Part shown: positions 1 to 10,887 of the stretch, in pieces
How the letters are laid out: each line of letters begins with the position of its first letter
How positions within the stretch are numbered: position 1 is the stretch's first letter
Program-made: the position numbers and the translations under genes
Assembly: GCF_900496975.1 (NCBI RefSeq)
Contig: NZ_UFQC01000024.1
Coordinates: 34,113 to 98,112 of the forward strand
Source: Achromobacter veterisilvae
GTDB lineage: Bacteria; Pseudomonadota; Gammaproteobacteria; Burkholderiales; Burkholderiaceae_B
DNA: 64,000 nucleotides
Reading direction: 5' to 3'
Notes under the pieces: model-generated
Told to the model about the DNA's origin: nothing
Databases searched by the model: none
Seen by the model: the letters and a program-made list of their open reading frames with translations, nothing else

Positions 1-523
1 GGAAACCCGAGGCCAGCGCGCCCAGCACGAAGTACTTCATGGCGGCTTCGGTGGCCACGACGTTGTCGCGGCGCAGCGCGATCAGCGCGTACAGCGCCAG
101 CGACATCAGCTCCAGGCCCAGGTAGATCGAGATCAGGTTCCCGGAGGAGATCATGACCATCTGGCCCAGCAGGGCGAACAGCGTCAGCACGTAGAGCTCG
201 CCGCCCCGGAGCATGTCGCGCACTTGCGCGTAGACGCGGCCATACACCAGGGTCGCGGCCACCGCGATGTACGACGCGATCTTCAGCAGGTGCGACAGCT
301 CGTCGGTGACGTACAGGCCGTTGAAGGTCGACCCGACCACGCCATTCTTCCATTGCAGCGCCGACACGACGGTCAGTACGCCCAACGCGAGCATGGTCAG
401 CAGGAACGTCGGCTTGCGCTCGGGGTGATTGCTGACCGCGTCGACGAGCAGGATAGCCAGGCCGAAAACCAGCAAGAGGATTTCCGGTGTCGCCAGGGCG
501 AAATCGATTTGGGATTGCATCAT
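1..523 (-). CDS. nuoN: NADH-quinone oxidoreductase subunit N (partial, 3' end outside window)
   Basis: Membrane subunit of complex I, one of the three antiporter-like proton-pumping subunits. Only the first ~174 codons are present; the gene runs off the left edge. The N-terminus ([18 protein letters not shown]) opens the first membrane helix and is followed by several hydrophobic segments typical of NuoN. Two adjacent ATG codons occur (523 and 520); either can be the start. It is the last gene of the nuo operon, 9 bp downstream of the nuoM stop, which is the usual order L-M-N. Confidence 0.95.
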   Translation of the reverse strand, partial: MMQSQIDFALATPEILLLVFGLAILLVDAVSNHPERKPTFLLTMLALGVLTVVSALQWKNGVVGSTFNGLYVTDELSHLLKIASYIAVAATLVYGRVYAQVRDMLRGGELYVLTLFALLGQMVMISSGNLISIYLGLELMSLALYALIALRRDNVVATEAAMKYFVLGALASGF

Positions 524-532
524 TGTCTTGTC

Positions 533-2020
533 TTACAGTTTCGAGACGGCAACGTGTTGCAGCAGGGCCTCCACCGAAACGTGCATGACGTCGGTGAAGG
601 GCTTGGGATAGATCCCCATGTACAACACCGCGATCGCCATCGCGCCAAGAATCACGAACTCGCGGCGGTTGATATCGGTCAGTTCGCGCACATGGTCATT
701 GGCGACGTCGCCCAGGACCACGCGCTTGACCATCCACAGCGAATACGAGGCGCCCAGGATCAGGGCGGTCGCCGCCAGCAGGCCGATCCAGAAATTATGC
801 TCGACCGCGCCCATGATCACCATGAACTCGCCGACGAAACCGCTGGTGGCCGGCAGGCCGCTGTTGGCCATCGAGAACAGGATGAAGAACGTGGCGAAGC
901 GCGGCATCACGTTGACCACGCCGCCGTAGTCGGCGATGCGGCGCGAATGCATGCGGTCGTAGAGCACGCCGATACACATGAACATGGCGCCCGACACGAA
1001 GCCGTGGGAGATCATCTGCACGATGGCGCCTTCGACGCCGGCCGTGTTGAAGATGAAGAAGCCCAGCGTCACGAAACCCATGTGGGCGACCGACGAATAG
1101 GCCACCAGTTTCTTCATGTCGTCCTGGACGATCGCGACCAGGCCGATGTAGATCACGGCGATCAGCGACAGCGCGATCATCATGCCCGCCAGGCTGTGCG
1201 AGGCGTCGGGGGCGATCGGCAGCGAGAAGCGCAGGAAACCGTAGGCGCCCAGCTTCAGCATGATCGCGGCCAGCACGATGGAGCCGCCCGTGGGCGCCTC
1301 GACGTGGGCGTCGGGCAACCACGTGTGGACCGGCCACATCGGCACCTTGACCGCGAAGGCCGCCAGCAGCGCCACGAAGATCAGGATCTGCGGGGTGTAG
1401 CCCAGCTTGGTCTGCTGCCAGGTCAGGATGTCGAACGAACCGCCCGAAGCGTTCCACAGGTACACGAACGCGACCAGCGTCAGGAGCGAGCCCATCAGGG
1501 TGTACAGGAAGAACTTGAAGGCTGCGTACACGCGGTTCGGGCCGCCCCAGACGCCGATGATGATGTACATCGGGATCAGCGTGGCTTCGAAGAACACGTA
1601 GAACAGCATGCCGTCCAGCGCGCAGAACACGCCGACCATCAGGCCCGACAGGATCAGGAAGGCGGCCATGTACTGGGCGACGCGGCTGGTGATGACTTCC
1701 CAGCCGGCCAGCACCACGATGATCGTGATGAAGGCGGTCAGGAGCACGAACCACATCGAGATGCCGTCGATGCCCAGGTGGTAATTGACGTTGAAGGCCT
1801 CGATCCAGGACGCCTTCTCCACGAACTGCATGGCGGCCGTGGAGGAGTCGAAACCGGTATAGAGCGGGATCGTGACCAGGAAACCGGCGATCGAGCCGAC
1901 GAGCGACAGGCCGCGCGTCAGGCCGGGACGGTCGTCACGGCCCACCGCCAGCACCAGCAGGCCGAATACGATCGGAACGAAGATCGCAAGCGTGAGCCAG
2001 GGGAAAGTGTTGGATGCCAT
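533..2020 (-). CDS. nuoM: NADH-quinone oxidoreductase subunit M
   Basis: Antiporter-like proton-pumping membrane subunit of complex I, about 495 aa with ~14 predicted helices, the usual NuoM length. The conserved core is present, including the VPMWPVHTWLPDAHVEAPT block and the following lysine-bearing helix (LKLGAYGFLRF). The start is ambiguous: ATG at 2020 is chosen because it gives the family-typical N-terminus (MASNTFPWLTLAIFVP), but ATGs at 2032 and 2035 are in frame, and the latter would overlap the nuoL stop as ATGA. The open frame extends further upstream only as shadow of nuoL. Confidence 0.95.
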   Translation of the reverse strand: MASNTFPWLTLAIFVPIVFGLLVLAVGRDDRPGLTRGLSLVGSIAGFLVTIPLYTGFDSSTAAMQFVEKASWIEAFNVNYHLGIDGISMWFVLLTAFITIIVVLAGWEVITSRVAQYMAAFLILSGLMVGVFCALDGMLFYVFFEATLIPMYIIIGVWGGPNRVYAAFKFFLYTLMGSLLTLVAFVYLWNASGGSFDILTWQQTKLGYTPQILIFVALLAAFAVKVPMWPVHTWLPDAHVEAPTGGSIVLAAIMLKLGAYGFLRFSLPIAPDASHSLAGMMIALSLIAVIYIGLVAIVQDDMKKLVAYSSVAHMGFVTLGFFIFNTAGVEGAIVQMISHGFVSGAMFMCIGVLYDRMHSRRIADYGGVVNVMPRFATFFILFSMANSGLPATSGFVGEFMVIMGAVEHNFWIGLLAATALILGASYSLWMVKRVVLGDVANDHVRELTDINRREFVILGAMAIAVLYMGIYPKPFTDVMHVSVEALLQHVAVSKL

Positions 2021-2031
2021 CTCGCTTGCCA

Positions 2032-4065
2032 TCATTGGGGAATCAGCACAAAGAAAGTCACCAGCGCCATGATGCCGATGATCATCGCGAACGCGTAGTG
2101 ATAGATGAAGCCGGACTGCAGGTGGCGGCTGACCGCTGCCACCCAGCCCACCACACGGGCGCTGCCGTTGATCAGCAGGCCGTCGATGATGCCGCGGTCG
2201 CCGGTCTGCCACAGGCCACGGCCCAGGCAGCGCAGGCCGCGGGCGATGATCTGCTCGTTGACCCAATCCACGTAGTACTTGTTTTCAAGCACCTTGTTGA
2301 CGCCGGACAGGCTGGACTTGATCGCGGCCGGGACCTTGGGATTGATCAGGTAGCAGTACCAGGCGATGACGGCGCCGGCCACGACCAGCCAGAACGGAGC
2401 CGTCTGGAAGGCGTGCAGGCCGAAGGCGACCCAGCCGTGCCATTCTTCGTGCAGTTCGTGCATGGCGGGATGCTGCGGCAGCACCTTGATGACGCCGTCG
2501 AAGAACTTGCCGAACAGCATCGGGTCGACCACCCAGGCGCCGATGACGACCGACGGGATCGCCAGCAGCACCAGCGGCAGCGTGACCACCCAGGGCGACT
2601 CATGCGGCTTGCCGCCATGATGGCCGTGGCCGTCGGGCTCTTCGTCGACGTCGGCCGCATGGTGATGGTGGTCATGGCCGTGGTCGCCGGTGTCGAAGCG
2701 TTCCTTGCCGTGGAAGACCAGGAAATACACGCGGAACGAGTACAGCGAGGTCACGAACACGCCGATCAGCGTCGCGTAGTAGGCGAAGGTCGCGCCCCAG
2801 ACGTTGGCGGCGCCGGCGGCCTCGATGATGTGTTCCTTCGAGTAGAAGCCCGAGAAGAACGGAGTGCCGACGAGCGCCAGCGTGCCCAGCAGGAAGGTGA
2901 TCCAGGTGATGGGCATGTACTTGCGCAGGCCGCCCATGTTGCGGATGTCCTGGTCGTGGTGCATGCCGATGATGACCGAGCCCGCGCCCAGGAACAGCAG
3001 CGCCTTGAAGAAGGCGTGGGTCATCAGGTGGAAGATCGCCACCGAGTAGGCCGAGGCGCCCAGCGCGACCGTCATGTAGCCCAGTTGCGACAGCGTGGAA
3101 TACGCGACGACGCGCTTGATGTCGTTCTGGATGATGCCCAGGATGCCCAGGAACAGCGCGCCGATGGCGCCGATCACGATGATGAAGGACAGCGCGGTGT
3201 CCGACAGTTCGAACAGCGGCGAAAAGCGCGCGACCATGAAGATGCCGGCCGTCACCATGGTGGCGGCGTGGATCAGCGCGGAGATCGGGGTCGGGCCTTC
3301 CATCGAGTCGGGCAGCCAGGCGTGCAGCGGAACCTGGGCCGATTTGCCCATGGCGCCGATGAACAGGCAGATGCAGGCGACCGTCAGCAGCATCCAGTCC
3401 GAGCCGGGCAGCGTAAGGGCGGCCAGCTTGTCGGCCTGGGCGAAGACTTCGCCGTAGTGCATCGTGCCGGCGTAAGCGAACAGCAGGCCGATGCCCAGCA
3501 CGAAGCCGAAGTCGCCGACGCGGTTGATCAGGAATGCCTTCATGTTGGCGAAGATCGCCGTGGGCCGCGTGTACCAGAAGCCGATCAGCAGGTACGACAC
3601 CAGGCCCACCGCTTCCCAGCCGAAGAACAACTGCACCATGTTGTTCGACATCACCAGCATCAGCATGGAGAACGTGAACAGCGAGATGTACGAGAAGAAG
3701 CGCTGGTAGCCGGGATCGTCGGCCATGTAGCCGATGGTGTAGATGTGCACCATCAGCGACACCGAGGTGACCACGACCATCATCATGGCGGACAGCGGGT
3801 CGATCAGGAAGCCGATTTCCAGCTTGGTCTGGCCGATCAGGCTCCAGGTGTAGACCGCGCCGTCGAAGCGCAGGCCGTTGAGCACGTCATTCAGCACCAC
3901 CACCGAACCGATGGTGGAGATGAGCACGCCCAGGATGGTGATCACGTGCGACGCGCGGCGGCCGATCGGGCGGCCCAGGAACCCGGTGCCGAAGAGGCCC
4001 GCGAGAATCGCCCCGGCCAGCGGCGCCAGCGCGATGAGCAAATAGAGGTTGGGTGAGCTAGACAT
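2032..4065 (-). CDS. nuoL: NADH-quinone oxidoreductase subunit L
   Basis: Largest antiporter-like subunit of complex I, 677 aa, at the distal end of the membrane arm, with the long C-terminal lateral helix expected for this subunit. The core motifs KSAQVPLHAWLPDSMEGPTP and LIHAATMVTAGIFMVAR are visible. An unusual His/Asp/Glu-rich stretch lies near residues 455-490 (clusters such as DHGHDHHHH), between membrane segments. It is 17 bp downstream of nuoK and belongs to the same operon. Function is certain; the role of the His-rich loop is not known. Confidence 0.97.
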   Translation of the reverse strand: MSSSPNLYLLIALAPLAGAILAGLFGTGFLGRPIGRRASHVITILGVLISTIGSVVVLNDVLNGLRFDGAVYTWSLIGQTKLEIGFLIDPLSAMMMVVVTSVSLMVHIYTIGYMADDPGYQRFFSYISLFTFSMLMLVMSNNMVQLFFGWEAVGLVSYLLIGFWYTRPTAIFANMKAFLINRVGDFGFVLGIGLLFAYAGTMHYGEVFAQADKLAALTLPGSDWMLLTVACICLFIGAMGKSAQVPLHAWLPDSMEGPTPISALIHAATMVTAGIFMVARFSPLFELSDTALSFIIVIGAIGALFLGILGIIQNDIKRVVAYSTLSQLGYMTVALGASAYSVAIFHLMTHAFFKALLFLGAGSVIIGMHHDQDIRNMGGLRKYMPITWITFLLGTLALVGTPFFSGFYSKEHIIEAAGAANVWGATFAYYATLIGVFVTSLYSFRVYFLVFHGKERFDTGDHGHDHHHHAADVDEEPDGHGHHGGKPHESPWVVTLPLVLLAIPSVVIGAWVVDPMLFGKFFDGVIKVLPQHPAMHELHEEWHGWVAFGLHAFQTAPFWLVVAGAVIAWYCYLINPKVPAAIKSSLSGVNKVLENKYYVDWVNEQIIARGLRCLGRGLWQTGDRGIIDGLLINGSARVVGWVAAVSRHLQSGFIYHYAFAMIIGIMALVTFFVLIPQ

Positions 4066-4082
4066 TTTCTTCCAATACCCCG

Positions 4083-4391
4083 TCAGCCCTTCAGGCGATC
4101 GAGATCATCGACGTTGATCGTGTTCAGGTTGCGGAACAGCAGCACCAGGATGGCCAGGCCGATCGCCGCCTCGGCGGCGGCCACGGTCAGGATGAAGAAC
4201 ACGAACACCTGGCCGGCGGTGTCGCCGAACCAACTGGAGAACGCCACGAAGTTCATGTTGACGGCCAGGAGCACCAGCTCGATGGACATCAGGAGAATGA
4301 TCAGGTTGCGGCGGTTCAGGAAGATGCCGAAGATTCCGATGGCGAACAGGATCGCCCCCAGGATCAGGTAATGGGCCAGCGTCAGCGTCAT
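4083..4391 (-). CDS. nuoK: NADH-quinone oxidoreductase subunit K
   Basis: Small membrane subunit of complex I (102 aa, three helices), homologous to MrpC. The buried helix-2 Glu lies in the segment [16 protein letters not shown] and the helix-3 Glu in [13 protein letters not shown], both needed for proton transfer in characterised NuoK. Its ATG overlaps the nuoJ stop by 4 bp, showing translational coupling. Length and motifs match the family exactly. Confidence 0.97.
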   Translation of the reverse strand: MTLTLAHYLILGAILFAIGIFGIFLNRRNLIILLMSIELVLLAVNMNFVAFSSWFGDTAGQVFVFFILTVAAAEAAIGLAILVLLFRNLNTINVDDLDRLKG

Positions 4392-5038
4392 TTTTGTTCT
4401 CCTTGGGGCGCGGCGGCGGACGAGGCACCGATCTGCGACTGGGCGCGCTCGCTCTGGGCGGGCATGCTCACCAGGCGGAAACGGTCCTTGGCGCGCACGC
4501 GGACGGCGGCGACGGGGTCGTTGTACTTGGCGTCGCGGCGGCGGCGCAGGGTCAGCGCGATAGCGGCGACCATGCCCACCAGCAGCAGCGCGGCGCCCAC
4601 TTCAATCGCGTAGATGTACTGGGTGTACATGGCTTCGCCCAGCGCGCGGGCGTTGTTGTAGTCGCCGGCGACCGGGGCTTGCGGGCCGGCGCCGTACCAG
4701 GTCGAGCCCAGCACGAAGGCCATTTCCAGCACCATGACCAGGCCGATCACCAGGCCCAGCGGCAGGTAGGTCTTCATGCCCTGGCGCAGCGCATCCATGC
4801 GGATGTCCAGCATCATGACGACGAAGAGGAAAAGCACCATCACGGCGCCCACGTACACCAGCACGAGCAGCAGCGCGAGGAATTCGGCGCCCAGCAGCAT
4901 CCACAGCATGGCCGCGTTGACGAACGCCAGGATCAGGTGCAGGACGGCGGTGACCGGACTGCGCGCGGTGATCACGCGGAAGGCCGCGATCACCAGCACG
5001 GCGGCCAGTATGTAAAACAGGACAGTGGTAAAAGTCAT
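4388..5038 (-). CDS. nuoJ: NADH-quinone oxidoreductase subunit J
   Basis: Membrane subunit of complex I, 216 aa with five hydrophobic segments. The helix-3 signature [19 protein letters not shown], which contains the pi-bulge/tyrosine region of NuoJ, is present. The C-terminal ~45 residues are hydrophilic, with an Arg-rich stretch ([11 protein letters not shown]) and an Ala/Gln-rich tail. It lies between nuoI (17 bp gap) and nuoK (4 bp overlap) in the operon. Confidence 0.96.
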   Translation of the reverse strand: MTFTTVLFYILAAVLVIAAFRVITARSPVTAVLHLILAFVNAAMLWMLLGAEFLALLLVLVYVGAVMVLFLFVVMMLDIRMDALRQGMKTYLPLGLVIGLVMVLEMAFVLGSTWYGAGPQAPVAGDYNNARALGEAMYTQYIYAIEVGAALLLVGMVAAIALTLRRRRDAKYNDPVAAVRVRAKDRFRLVSMPAQSERAQSQIGASSAAAPQGEQK

Positions 5039-5055
5039 GGATCAGACCCTGGGCT

Positions 5056-5544
5056 TCAACGATAGGGAGCGTCTTCGGCCCGGCGCTGGGCGATGTCGGC
5101 TTCGTAGCGGTCGCCCACGGCGAGCAGCATGTCTTTGGTGAAATACAGGTCGCCGCGCTTTTCGCCGTGGTATTCGTGGATGTGCGTTTCCACGATGGAA
5201 TCCACCGGGCAGCTTTCCTCACAGAAGCCGCAGAAAATGCACTTGGTGAGATCGATGTCGTAGCGCGTGGTGCGGCGGGTGCCGTCGTCGCGCTGGTCGG
5301 ACTCGATGGTGATCGCCAGCGCCGGGCACACCGCTTCGCACAGCTTGCACGCAATGCACCGCTCTTCCCCGTTGGGGTAGCGGCGCAGCGCATGCAGGCC
5401 GCGGAAACGCGGCGACGCGGGCGTCTTTTCCTGGGGGTAGCGCAAGGTGACCTTGCGCTTGAAAAAATACTTGCCCGTCAGGCGCATGCCCTTGAGCAAT
5501 TCGGTCAGCATCAGGCTGCCGAAGAAATCCTTGATCGCTTCCAT
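5056..5544 (-). CDS. nuoI: NADH-quinone oxidoreductase subunit I
   Basis: Peripheral-arm ferredoxin-like subunit that carries clusters N6a and N6b on the electron path to quinone. The 162 aa include two 8Fe-type motifs, [14 protein letters not shown] and [15 protein letters not shown], each CX2CX2CX3CP. An N-terminal amphipathic segment should sit on the membrane next to NuoH. The gene lies 21 bp after nuoH and 17 bp before nuoJ. Confidence 0.97.
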   Translation of the reverse strand: MEAIKDFFGSLMLTELLKGMRLTGKYFFKRKVTLRYPQEKTPASPRFRGLHALRRYPNGEERCIACKLCEAVCPALAITIESDQRDDGTRRTTRYDIDLTKCIFCGFCEESCPVDSIVETHIHEYHGEKRGDLYFTKDMLLAVGDRYEADIAQRRAEDAPYR

Positions 5545-5565
5545 ATCCTGCCTCTGCCTGGCGGC

Positions 5566-6639
5566 TTAGCGCCAAATGTTCCAGGGCGTCTGCATCCAGA
5601 TCGCCACCACGACCAGCCAAACACCGGTCAGCGGGATGAAGATTTTCCAACCCAAGCGCATGATCTGGTCGTAGCGGTAGCGCGGGAACGACGCGCGGAA
5701 CCACACGAACAACGAGACCACGACGAACGTCTTGAGACCCAGCCAGATCCAACCCGGAATCCAGGTCAGCGGCGCGATATCGATCGGGGAAGCCCAGCCG
5801 CCCAGGAACATGATCGACGCCATGCAGGACAGCAGGATCATGTTGGCGTATTCGCCCAGGAAGAACAGCGCGAACGCCATGCCCGAGTATTCGACCATGT
5901 GGCCGGCCACGATTTCCGATTCGCCCTCGACCACGTCGAACGGGTGGCGGTTGGTTTCGGCCACGGCCGAAATCACGTAGATCACGAACAGCGGCAAGAG
6001 CGGCAGCCAGTTCCAGGACAGGAACGTCAGGCCCTTTTCGGCGAACCAGCCGCGGTTCTGCACATGCACGATCTCGGACATGTTCAGGCTGCCGGAGACC
6101 AGCAGGACCGTCACCAGCACGAAGCCGATGGCCAGTTCGTACGACAGCATCTGGGCCGATGCGCGCAGCGCGCCCAGGAAGGCGTACTTGGAGTTGGACG
6201 CCCAGCCGGCGACGATCACGCCGTACACGCCGACGGACGTGATGGCCATGATGTACAGCAGGCCGGCGTTGACGTTGGCCAGCACGATTTCCGGACCGAA
6301 GGGCACGACGGCCCAGGCGGCCAGCGCGGGCATCAGCGTGACCACGGGGGCCACGATGAACAGCACCTTGTTGGCCTGGCTGGGGACGACGACTTCCTTG
6401 GTCAGCAGCTTGAACACGTCGGCGAACGGTTGCAGCAACCCCTTGAAGCCGACGCGGTTCGGACCCATGCGCACGTGCATGGCACCGATCATCTTGCGTT
6501 CCCAGTACGTCAGGTAGGCCACGCACAGGATGATGGGCACGGCGATGATCACAATCTTGATGAGGGTCCAGAGGACCATCCAGACCGTCGGGCCCAGCAA
6601 TGCCGATCCCTGGCTCTCAAGAACATTAAGCCATTCCAT
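5566..6639 (-). CDS. nuoH: NADH-quinone oxidoreductase subunit H
   Basis: Membrane subunit that forms the quinone-binding chamber with NuoB and NuoD; 357 aa with about eight helices. The conserved first cytoplasmic loop ([18 protein letters not shown]) and the acidic loop [20 protein letters not shown] are clear. Its ATG overlaps the nuoG stop in a TGATG arrangement, so translation is coupled. Confidence 0.97.
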   Translation of the reverse strand: MEWLNVLESQGSALLGPTVWMVLWTLIKIVIIAVPIILCVAYLTYWERKMIGAMHVRMGPNRVGFKGLLQPFADVFKLLTKEVVVPSQANKVLFIVAPVVTLMPALAAWAVVPFGPEIVLANVNAGLLYIMAITSVGVYGVIVAGWASNSKYAFLGALRASAQMLSYELAIGFVLVTVLLVSGSLNMSEIVHVQNRGWFAEKGLTFLSWNWLPLLPLFVIYVISAVAETNRHPFDVVEGESEIVAGHMVEYSGMAFALFFLGEYANMILLSCMASIMFLGGWASPIDIAPLTWIPGWIWLGLKTFVVVSLFVWFRASFPRYRYDQIMRLGWKIFIPLTGVWLVVVAIWMQTPWNIWR

Positions 6640-8966
6640 CAGGCACGCTCCACGCTGATTTGACCGAATGCGCCACCCAGGGCCGCGGTGTTTTCAAAGG
6701 CAGCCGAAATGCGCACGGCGCGGTCGGCCACGGCATCGTCCTGCACGGTTTCGAGTTCGACGGCGCCTTGGGCGCCCGCGACGCGAACCTTGACCCCGGC
6801 CGTCAGGCCCAGGCTGGTCAACGTGCGGCCGTTCATGGCGGCAGCCGGCTTCTTCGAGGCCGGGGAGGCTTGCAGCGGCTCCGAACGGCGGACCATGGCG
6901 TCGGTGCGGTAGATCGGCACGTCGGCCACGCGTTCCAGGCCGGTCGCGGCCTGGCCCAGGCCCAGCGGCGCCTTGATGTCGTTGGACAGGCGGCTTTCGA
7001 TGCCGCCGGCCAGCGCGACGTCGCGCACGGACTCGGAGGTTTCGTCGTCGAAGCCCGCCAGGTGCAGGACGTTGCCCAGCACGCGCAGGACCTTCCAGGC
7101 CGGACGCGTCTGGCCGAACGGCGAAACCGTGCCCTTGAAGCTCTGGGCCAGGCCTTGCGCGTTGACGAAGGTGCCCGAGGTTTCGGTGAACGGCGACACC
7201 GGCAGCATGACGTCGGCCCATTCGGCGGCGGCCGAACGGTAAGGCGTCAGGGCGACGGCGAATTGCGCGCCGCGCAGCGCGGCGATGGCCTGCTGGCCGT
7301 TGTCGGCGTCCAGCAGCGGCTCGGCGTGCAGGACCACATAGGCCTTCAGGGGCTCGGCCAGCATGGCGGCGGCGTTTTTGCCGCCCTTGCCCGGGATGGC
7401 GCCGGCCAGGTAGCCGCCGACGGTGTTGCCGCCGGAGGTCAGGAAGCCGAACTTGCCGCCGGCAAGATCCGCCACGGCGCGGCCGTTGGCGGCCAGGGTC
7501 GAGGCCTGGGCGCTGGCCACGGCCAGGTTGCCCATCAGCACGGCGGTGTTCGAGCCGGAAGCCAGGCTGGCCGCGATCATCTTGGCGTTTTCACCCGGGA
7601 CGACCGAGGCGAACTCGGCCGGCACGGCCTGTTCCTTGGCCTGGGCCAGCGCGACGGCCACTTCGGCCAGCGCGCGCGCCAGCTCGGACGGCGCCACGGT
7701 GCTGCGGGCGGCCACGGGCATCAGCGGATCGTCCGCGGCGCTGTCGACCATCAGGATCTGCGTGCCGCGCTTGGCGGCCTGGCGCAGGCGCTGCGCCATC
7801 AGCGGGTGGTCCTTGCGCAGGAACGAACCGACGATCAGGACGCGGTCCAGGTTGTCGAGTTCGGCGATGGGCATGCCCAGCCACGGCGCGCCGGTCAGCG
7901 CGGCGTCGAAGGCCGGGTCGGTCTGGCGCAGGCGGAAGTCGATGTTCTCGGAACCCAGCGAGCGGACCAAACGGCCCAGCAGCGCGTATTCCTCGGTGGT
8001 GGCGTATTCGGAAGCCAGCGCCCCGATCTGGCCGGCGCCGAAGCTGTCGCGCACGCGCGACAGGCCCTGGGCCACGGCTTGCAGCGCGTCGGCCCAGGAG
8101 GCTTCCTGCCACTTGCCGTCGGTGCCCTTGATCATCGGGGCGGACAGGCGGTCTTCGCTGTTCAGGCCTTCGTACGAGAAGCGGTCGCGGTCGCTGATCC
8201 AGCATTCGTTGACGGCTTCGTCTTCGAACGGCACCACGCGCATGACGCGGTCGCCCTTGACCTGGATCACCAGGTTGGCGCCCAGGCTGTCGTGCGGGCT
8301 GACCGAACGGCGGCGCGCCAGTTCCCAGGTACGCGCGCTGTAGCGGAAGGGCTTCGAGGTCAGCGCGCCCACCGGACAGATGTCGATCATGTTGCCCGAC
8401 AGCTCGGACTCGATCGAGCGGCCGACGAACGTCGTGATCTCGGAGTGCTCGCCGCGGCCCAGCATGCCGAGCTCCATGACGCCGGCGATTTCCTGGCCGA
8501 AGCGCACGCAGCGGGTGCAGTGGATGCAGCGGCTCATTTCCTCGGCGGAAACCAGCGAGCCCAGGTCCTTGTGGAAGACGACGCGCTTTTCCTCTTGGTA
8601 ACGCGAGGAAGAGCCGCCGTAGCCCACGGCCAGGTCCTGCAACTGGCATTCGCCGCCCTGATCGCAGATCGGGCAGTCGAGGGGGTGATTGATGAGCAGG
8701 AATTCCATCACCGACTTCTGGGCGGCGCGCGCCTTCTCGGAGCAGGTGTGGACGACCATGCCATTGGTCACCGGGGTGGCGCAGGCGGGCAGCGCCTTGG
8801 GCGCCTTTTCCACTTCAACCAGGCACATGCGGCAATTGGCCGCGATGGACAGTTTCTTGTGGTAGCAGAAATGCGGCACGTAAAGCCCGACTTTCTGGGC
8901 GGCATGCATGACCATGCTGCCTTCGGGCACTTCGACCTTGTTGCCGTCGACGGTTAGTTCAACCAT
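6639..8966 (-). CDS. nuoG: NADH-quinone oxidoreductase subunit G
   Basis: Largest soluble subunit of complex I, 775 aa. The N-terminal part carries the 2Fe-2S ferredoxin domain ([15 protein letters not shown]...C), the His-ligated 4Fe-4S region ([19 protein letters not shown]) and a second 4Fe-4S set (CIHCTRC...[10 protein letters not shown]). The rest is a molybdopterin-oxidoreductase-like fold without catalysis. It is shorter than E. coli NuoG, as usual in betaproteobacteria and mitochondria. It lies 15 bp downstream of nuoF. Confidence 0.97.
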   Translation of the reverse strand: MVELTVDGNKVEVPEGSMVMHAAQKVGLYVPHFCYHKKLSIAANCRMCLVEVEKAPKALPACATPVTNGMVVHTCSEKARAAQKSVMEFLLINHPLDCPICDQGGECQLQDLAVGYGGSSSRYQEEKRVVFHKDLGSLVSAEEMSRCIHCTRCVRFGQEIAGVMELGMLGRGEHSEITTFVGRSIESELSGNMIDICPVGALTSKPFRYSARTWELARRRSVSPHDSLGANLVIQVKGDRVMRVVPFEDEAVNECWISDRDRFSYEGLNSEDRLSAPMIKGTDGKWQEASWADALQAVAQGLSRVRDSFGAGQIGALASEYATTEEYALLGRLVRSLGSENIDFRLRQTDPAFDAALTGAPWLGMPIAELDNLDRVLIVGSFLRKDHPLMAQRLRQAAKRGTQILMVDSAADDPLMPVAARSTVAPSELARALAEVAVALAQAKEQAVPAEFASVVPGENAKMIAASLASGSNTAVLMGNLAVASAQASTLAANGRAVADLAGGKFGFLTSGGNTVGGYLAGAIPGKGGKNAAAMLAEPLKAYVVLHAEPLLDADNGQQAIAALRGAQFAVALTPYRSAAAEWADVMLPVSPFTETSGTFVNAQGLAQSFKGTVSPFGQTRPAWKVLRVLGNVLHLAGFDDETSESVRDVALAGGIESRLSNDIKAPLGLGQAATGLERVADVPIYRTDAMVRRSEPLQASPASKKPAAAMNGRTLTSLGLTAGVKVRVAGAQGAVELETVQDDAVADRAVRISAAFENTAALGGAFGQISVERA

Positions 8967-8981
8967 TGCTGTTCCTGAGAC

Positions 8982-10349
8982 CTACAGATATTGCGGGACC
9001 ACACAAGACTTGTGCTCGATGTGGTGCGCGAATTCGTCGCGAAAATGCTTGAGGAAGCCCCGGACGGGCATGGCGGCGGCGTCACCCAGGGCGCAGATGG
9101 TGCGTCCCATGATGTTGCTCGCCACGTTGTCCAGCAGGTCCAGGTCTTCCGGGCGGCCCTGGCCGTTCTCGATGCGGTGCACCATGCGGTAGAGCCAGCC
9201 GGTGCCTTCGCGGCACGGCGTGCACTGGCCGCAGCTTTCCTCGAAATAGAAATACGACAGGCGCAAGAGCGACTTCACCATGCAGCGCGTCTCGTCCATG
9301 ACGATCACGGCGCCGGAACCCAGCATGGAACCCGCCTTGGCGATGGCGTCGTAGTCCATCGTGGTTTCCATCATGATGTCGGCCGGCAGCACCGGGGCGC
9401 TGGAGCCGCCGGGGATCACGGCCTTCAGCTTCTTGCCGCCGCGCATGCCGCCCGCCAGTTCCAGCAGGGTCGAGAACGGGGTGCCCAGCGGGATCTCGTA
9501 GTTGCCGGGACGCTCGACGTCGCCGGTGATCGAGAACAGCTTGGTGCCGCCGTTGTTCGGCTTGCCGACTTCCAGGTAGGCCTGGCCGCTGTTGCGGATG
9601 ATCCAGGGCACCGCCGCGAACGTTTCGGTGTTGTTGATCGTGGTGGGCTTGCCGTACAGGCCGAAGCTGGCCGGGAACGGCGGCTTGAAGCGCGGCTGGC
9701 CCTTCTTGCCTTCCAGGGATTCCAGCAGCGCGGTTTCTTCGCCGCAGATGTAGGCGCCGTAGCCGTGGAACGCGTGCAACTGGAAGCTGTAGTCCGAACC
9801 CAGGATCCTGTCGCCCAGGAAGCCGGCGGCGCGCGCCTCTTCCAGCGCTTCCTCGAAGCGCTCGTAGACTTCGAAGATTTCGCCGTGGATATAGTTGTAG
9901 CCGGCGCTGATGCCCATGGCGTAGGCCGCGATCGCCATGCCTTCGATCACGATGTGCGGATTGAAGCGCAGGATGTCGCGGTCCTTGAACGTGCCCGGCT
10001 CGCCCTCGTCGGAGTTGCAGACGAGGTATTTCTGGCCCGGGAAGGCGCGCGGCATGAAGCTCCACTTCAGGCCGGTCGGGAAGCCCGCGCCGCCGCGGCC
10101 GCGCAGGCCGGACGCCTTGACTTCGGCGATCACGTCTTCCGGCTTCATGCCGGTGGTCAGGATCTTCTTCAGGGCTTCGTAGCCGCCGCGCTTGACGTAG
10201 TCGGCCAGGCGCCAGTTGGCGCCGTCGACGTCGGCCATGATCTGCGGCTGGATGTGCCGGCCGTGCAGGCACATCGAATTGGACAGGTCGTTCAGCGGGT
10301 TGGGGTCCAGCCCCTGCGCGAACTGCTTGTACAGGTCGGGCGCGTTCAT
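8982..10349 (-). CDS. nuoF: NADH-quinone oxidoreductase subunit F (NADH dehydrogenase I chain F)
   Basis: NADH-oxidising flavoprotein subunit of complex I, 455 aa. Visible motifs: the NADH/FMN glycine loop [13 protein letters not shown], the FMN-contact segment [14 protein letters not shown], and the N3 4Fe-4S ligands in [15 protein letters not shown] plus a C-terminal Cys (TICALGD). The ATG at 10349 is chosen because it overlaps the nuoE stop as ATGA; the longer open frame upstream is nuoE read out of frame. Confidence 0.97.
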   Translation of the reverse strand: MNAPDLYKQFAQGLDPNPLNDLSNSMCLHGRHIQPQIMADVDGANWRLADYVKRGGYEALKKILTTGMKPEDVIAEVKASGLRGRGGAGFPTGLKWSFMPRAFPGQKYLVCNSDEGEPGTFKDRDILRFNPHIVIEGMAIAAYAMGISAGYNYIHGEIFEVYERFEEALEEARAAGFLGDRILGSDYSFQLHAFHGYGAYICGEETALLESLEGKKGQPRFKPPFPASFGLYGKPTTINNTETFAAVPWIIRNSGQAYLEVGKPNNGGTKLFSITGDVERPGNYEIPLGTPFSTLLELAGGMRGGKKLKAVIPGGSSAPVLPADIMMETTMDYDAIAKAGSMLGSGAVIVMDETRCMVKSLLRLSYFYFEESCGQCTPCREGTGWLYRMVHRIENGQGRPEDLDLLDNVASNIMGRTICALGDAAAMPVRGFLKHFRDEFAHHIEHKSCVVPQYL

Positions 10350-10840
10350 GCCGACTCTCCTTGCGCCTTGAGGGCCGCGACCAGCGCGTCCAGCTTTTCT
10401 TCGGTCATGCGCACGCACATATGCTTGTTGTTCACGATCAGCACGGGCGAATCGCCGCAAGCGCCCATGCACTCGCCCTCGACCAGCGTGAACTGGCCGT
10501 CGGCGGTGGTCTCGCGGTAGTCGACACCCAGCTTGCGCTTGAGGTAGTCGCCGGCGCGCTCGCCATCGCGCAAGGCACAGGGCAGGTTCGTGCAGACGGC
10601 GATCTTGTTCTTGCCGACGGGCTTGACGTCGAACATGTTGTAGAAAGTGGCGACTTCCTGGACCGCGATAGGCGGAACGCCGATGTAGTTGGCCACATCT
10701 TCGATGATTTCGGTAGCCAACCAGCCCTTCTCTTCTTGCGCGATGGCAAGCGAGGCCATGATGGCGGACTGCCGCTGGTCGGCCGGGAACTTCGCGAGTT
10801 CTCGGTCGATTTTCTGGTAGGCCTGTTCGGAAAGCAGCAT
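10346..10840 (-). CDS. nuoE: NADH-quinone oxidoreductase subunit E
   Basis: Thioredoxin-fold 2Fe-2S subunit (cluster N1a) of complex I, 164 aa. The four ligands are in CTNLPC and CMGAC, in the CX4C...CX3C arrangement of the family. The ATG at 10840 ([12 protein letters not shown]) gives the expected length; the open frame upstream of it overlaps nuoD. The stop overlaps nuoF by 4 bp. Confidence 0.97.
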   Translation of the reverse strand: MLLSEQAYQKIDRELAKFPADQRQSAIMASLAIAQEEKGWLATEIIEDVANYIGVPPIAVQEVATFYNMFDVKPVGKNKIAVCTNLPCALRDGERAGDYLKRKLGVDYRETTADGQFTLVEGECMGACGDSPVLIVNNKHMCVRMTEEKLDALVAALKAQGESA

Positions 10841-10887
10841 AGTTTGAATCCGGGTTATGCGGGCGTGCTCGTGACTGTCTGGGCGGA

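Noticed and set aside
224..4056. Long plus-strand open frames opposite nuoL and nuoM
   Set aside because: No ribosome binding sites or family features; they mirror codon bias of the nuo genes.
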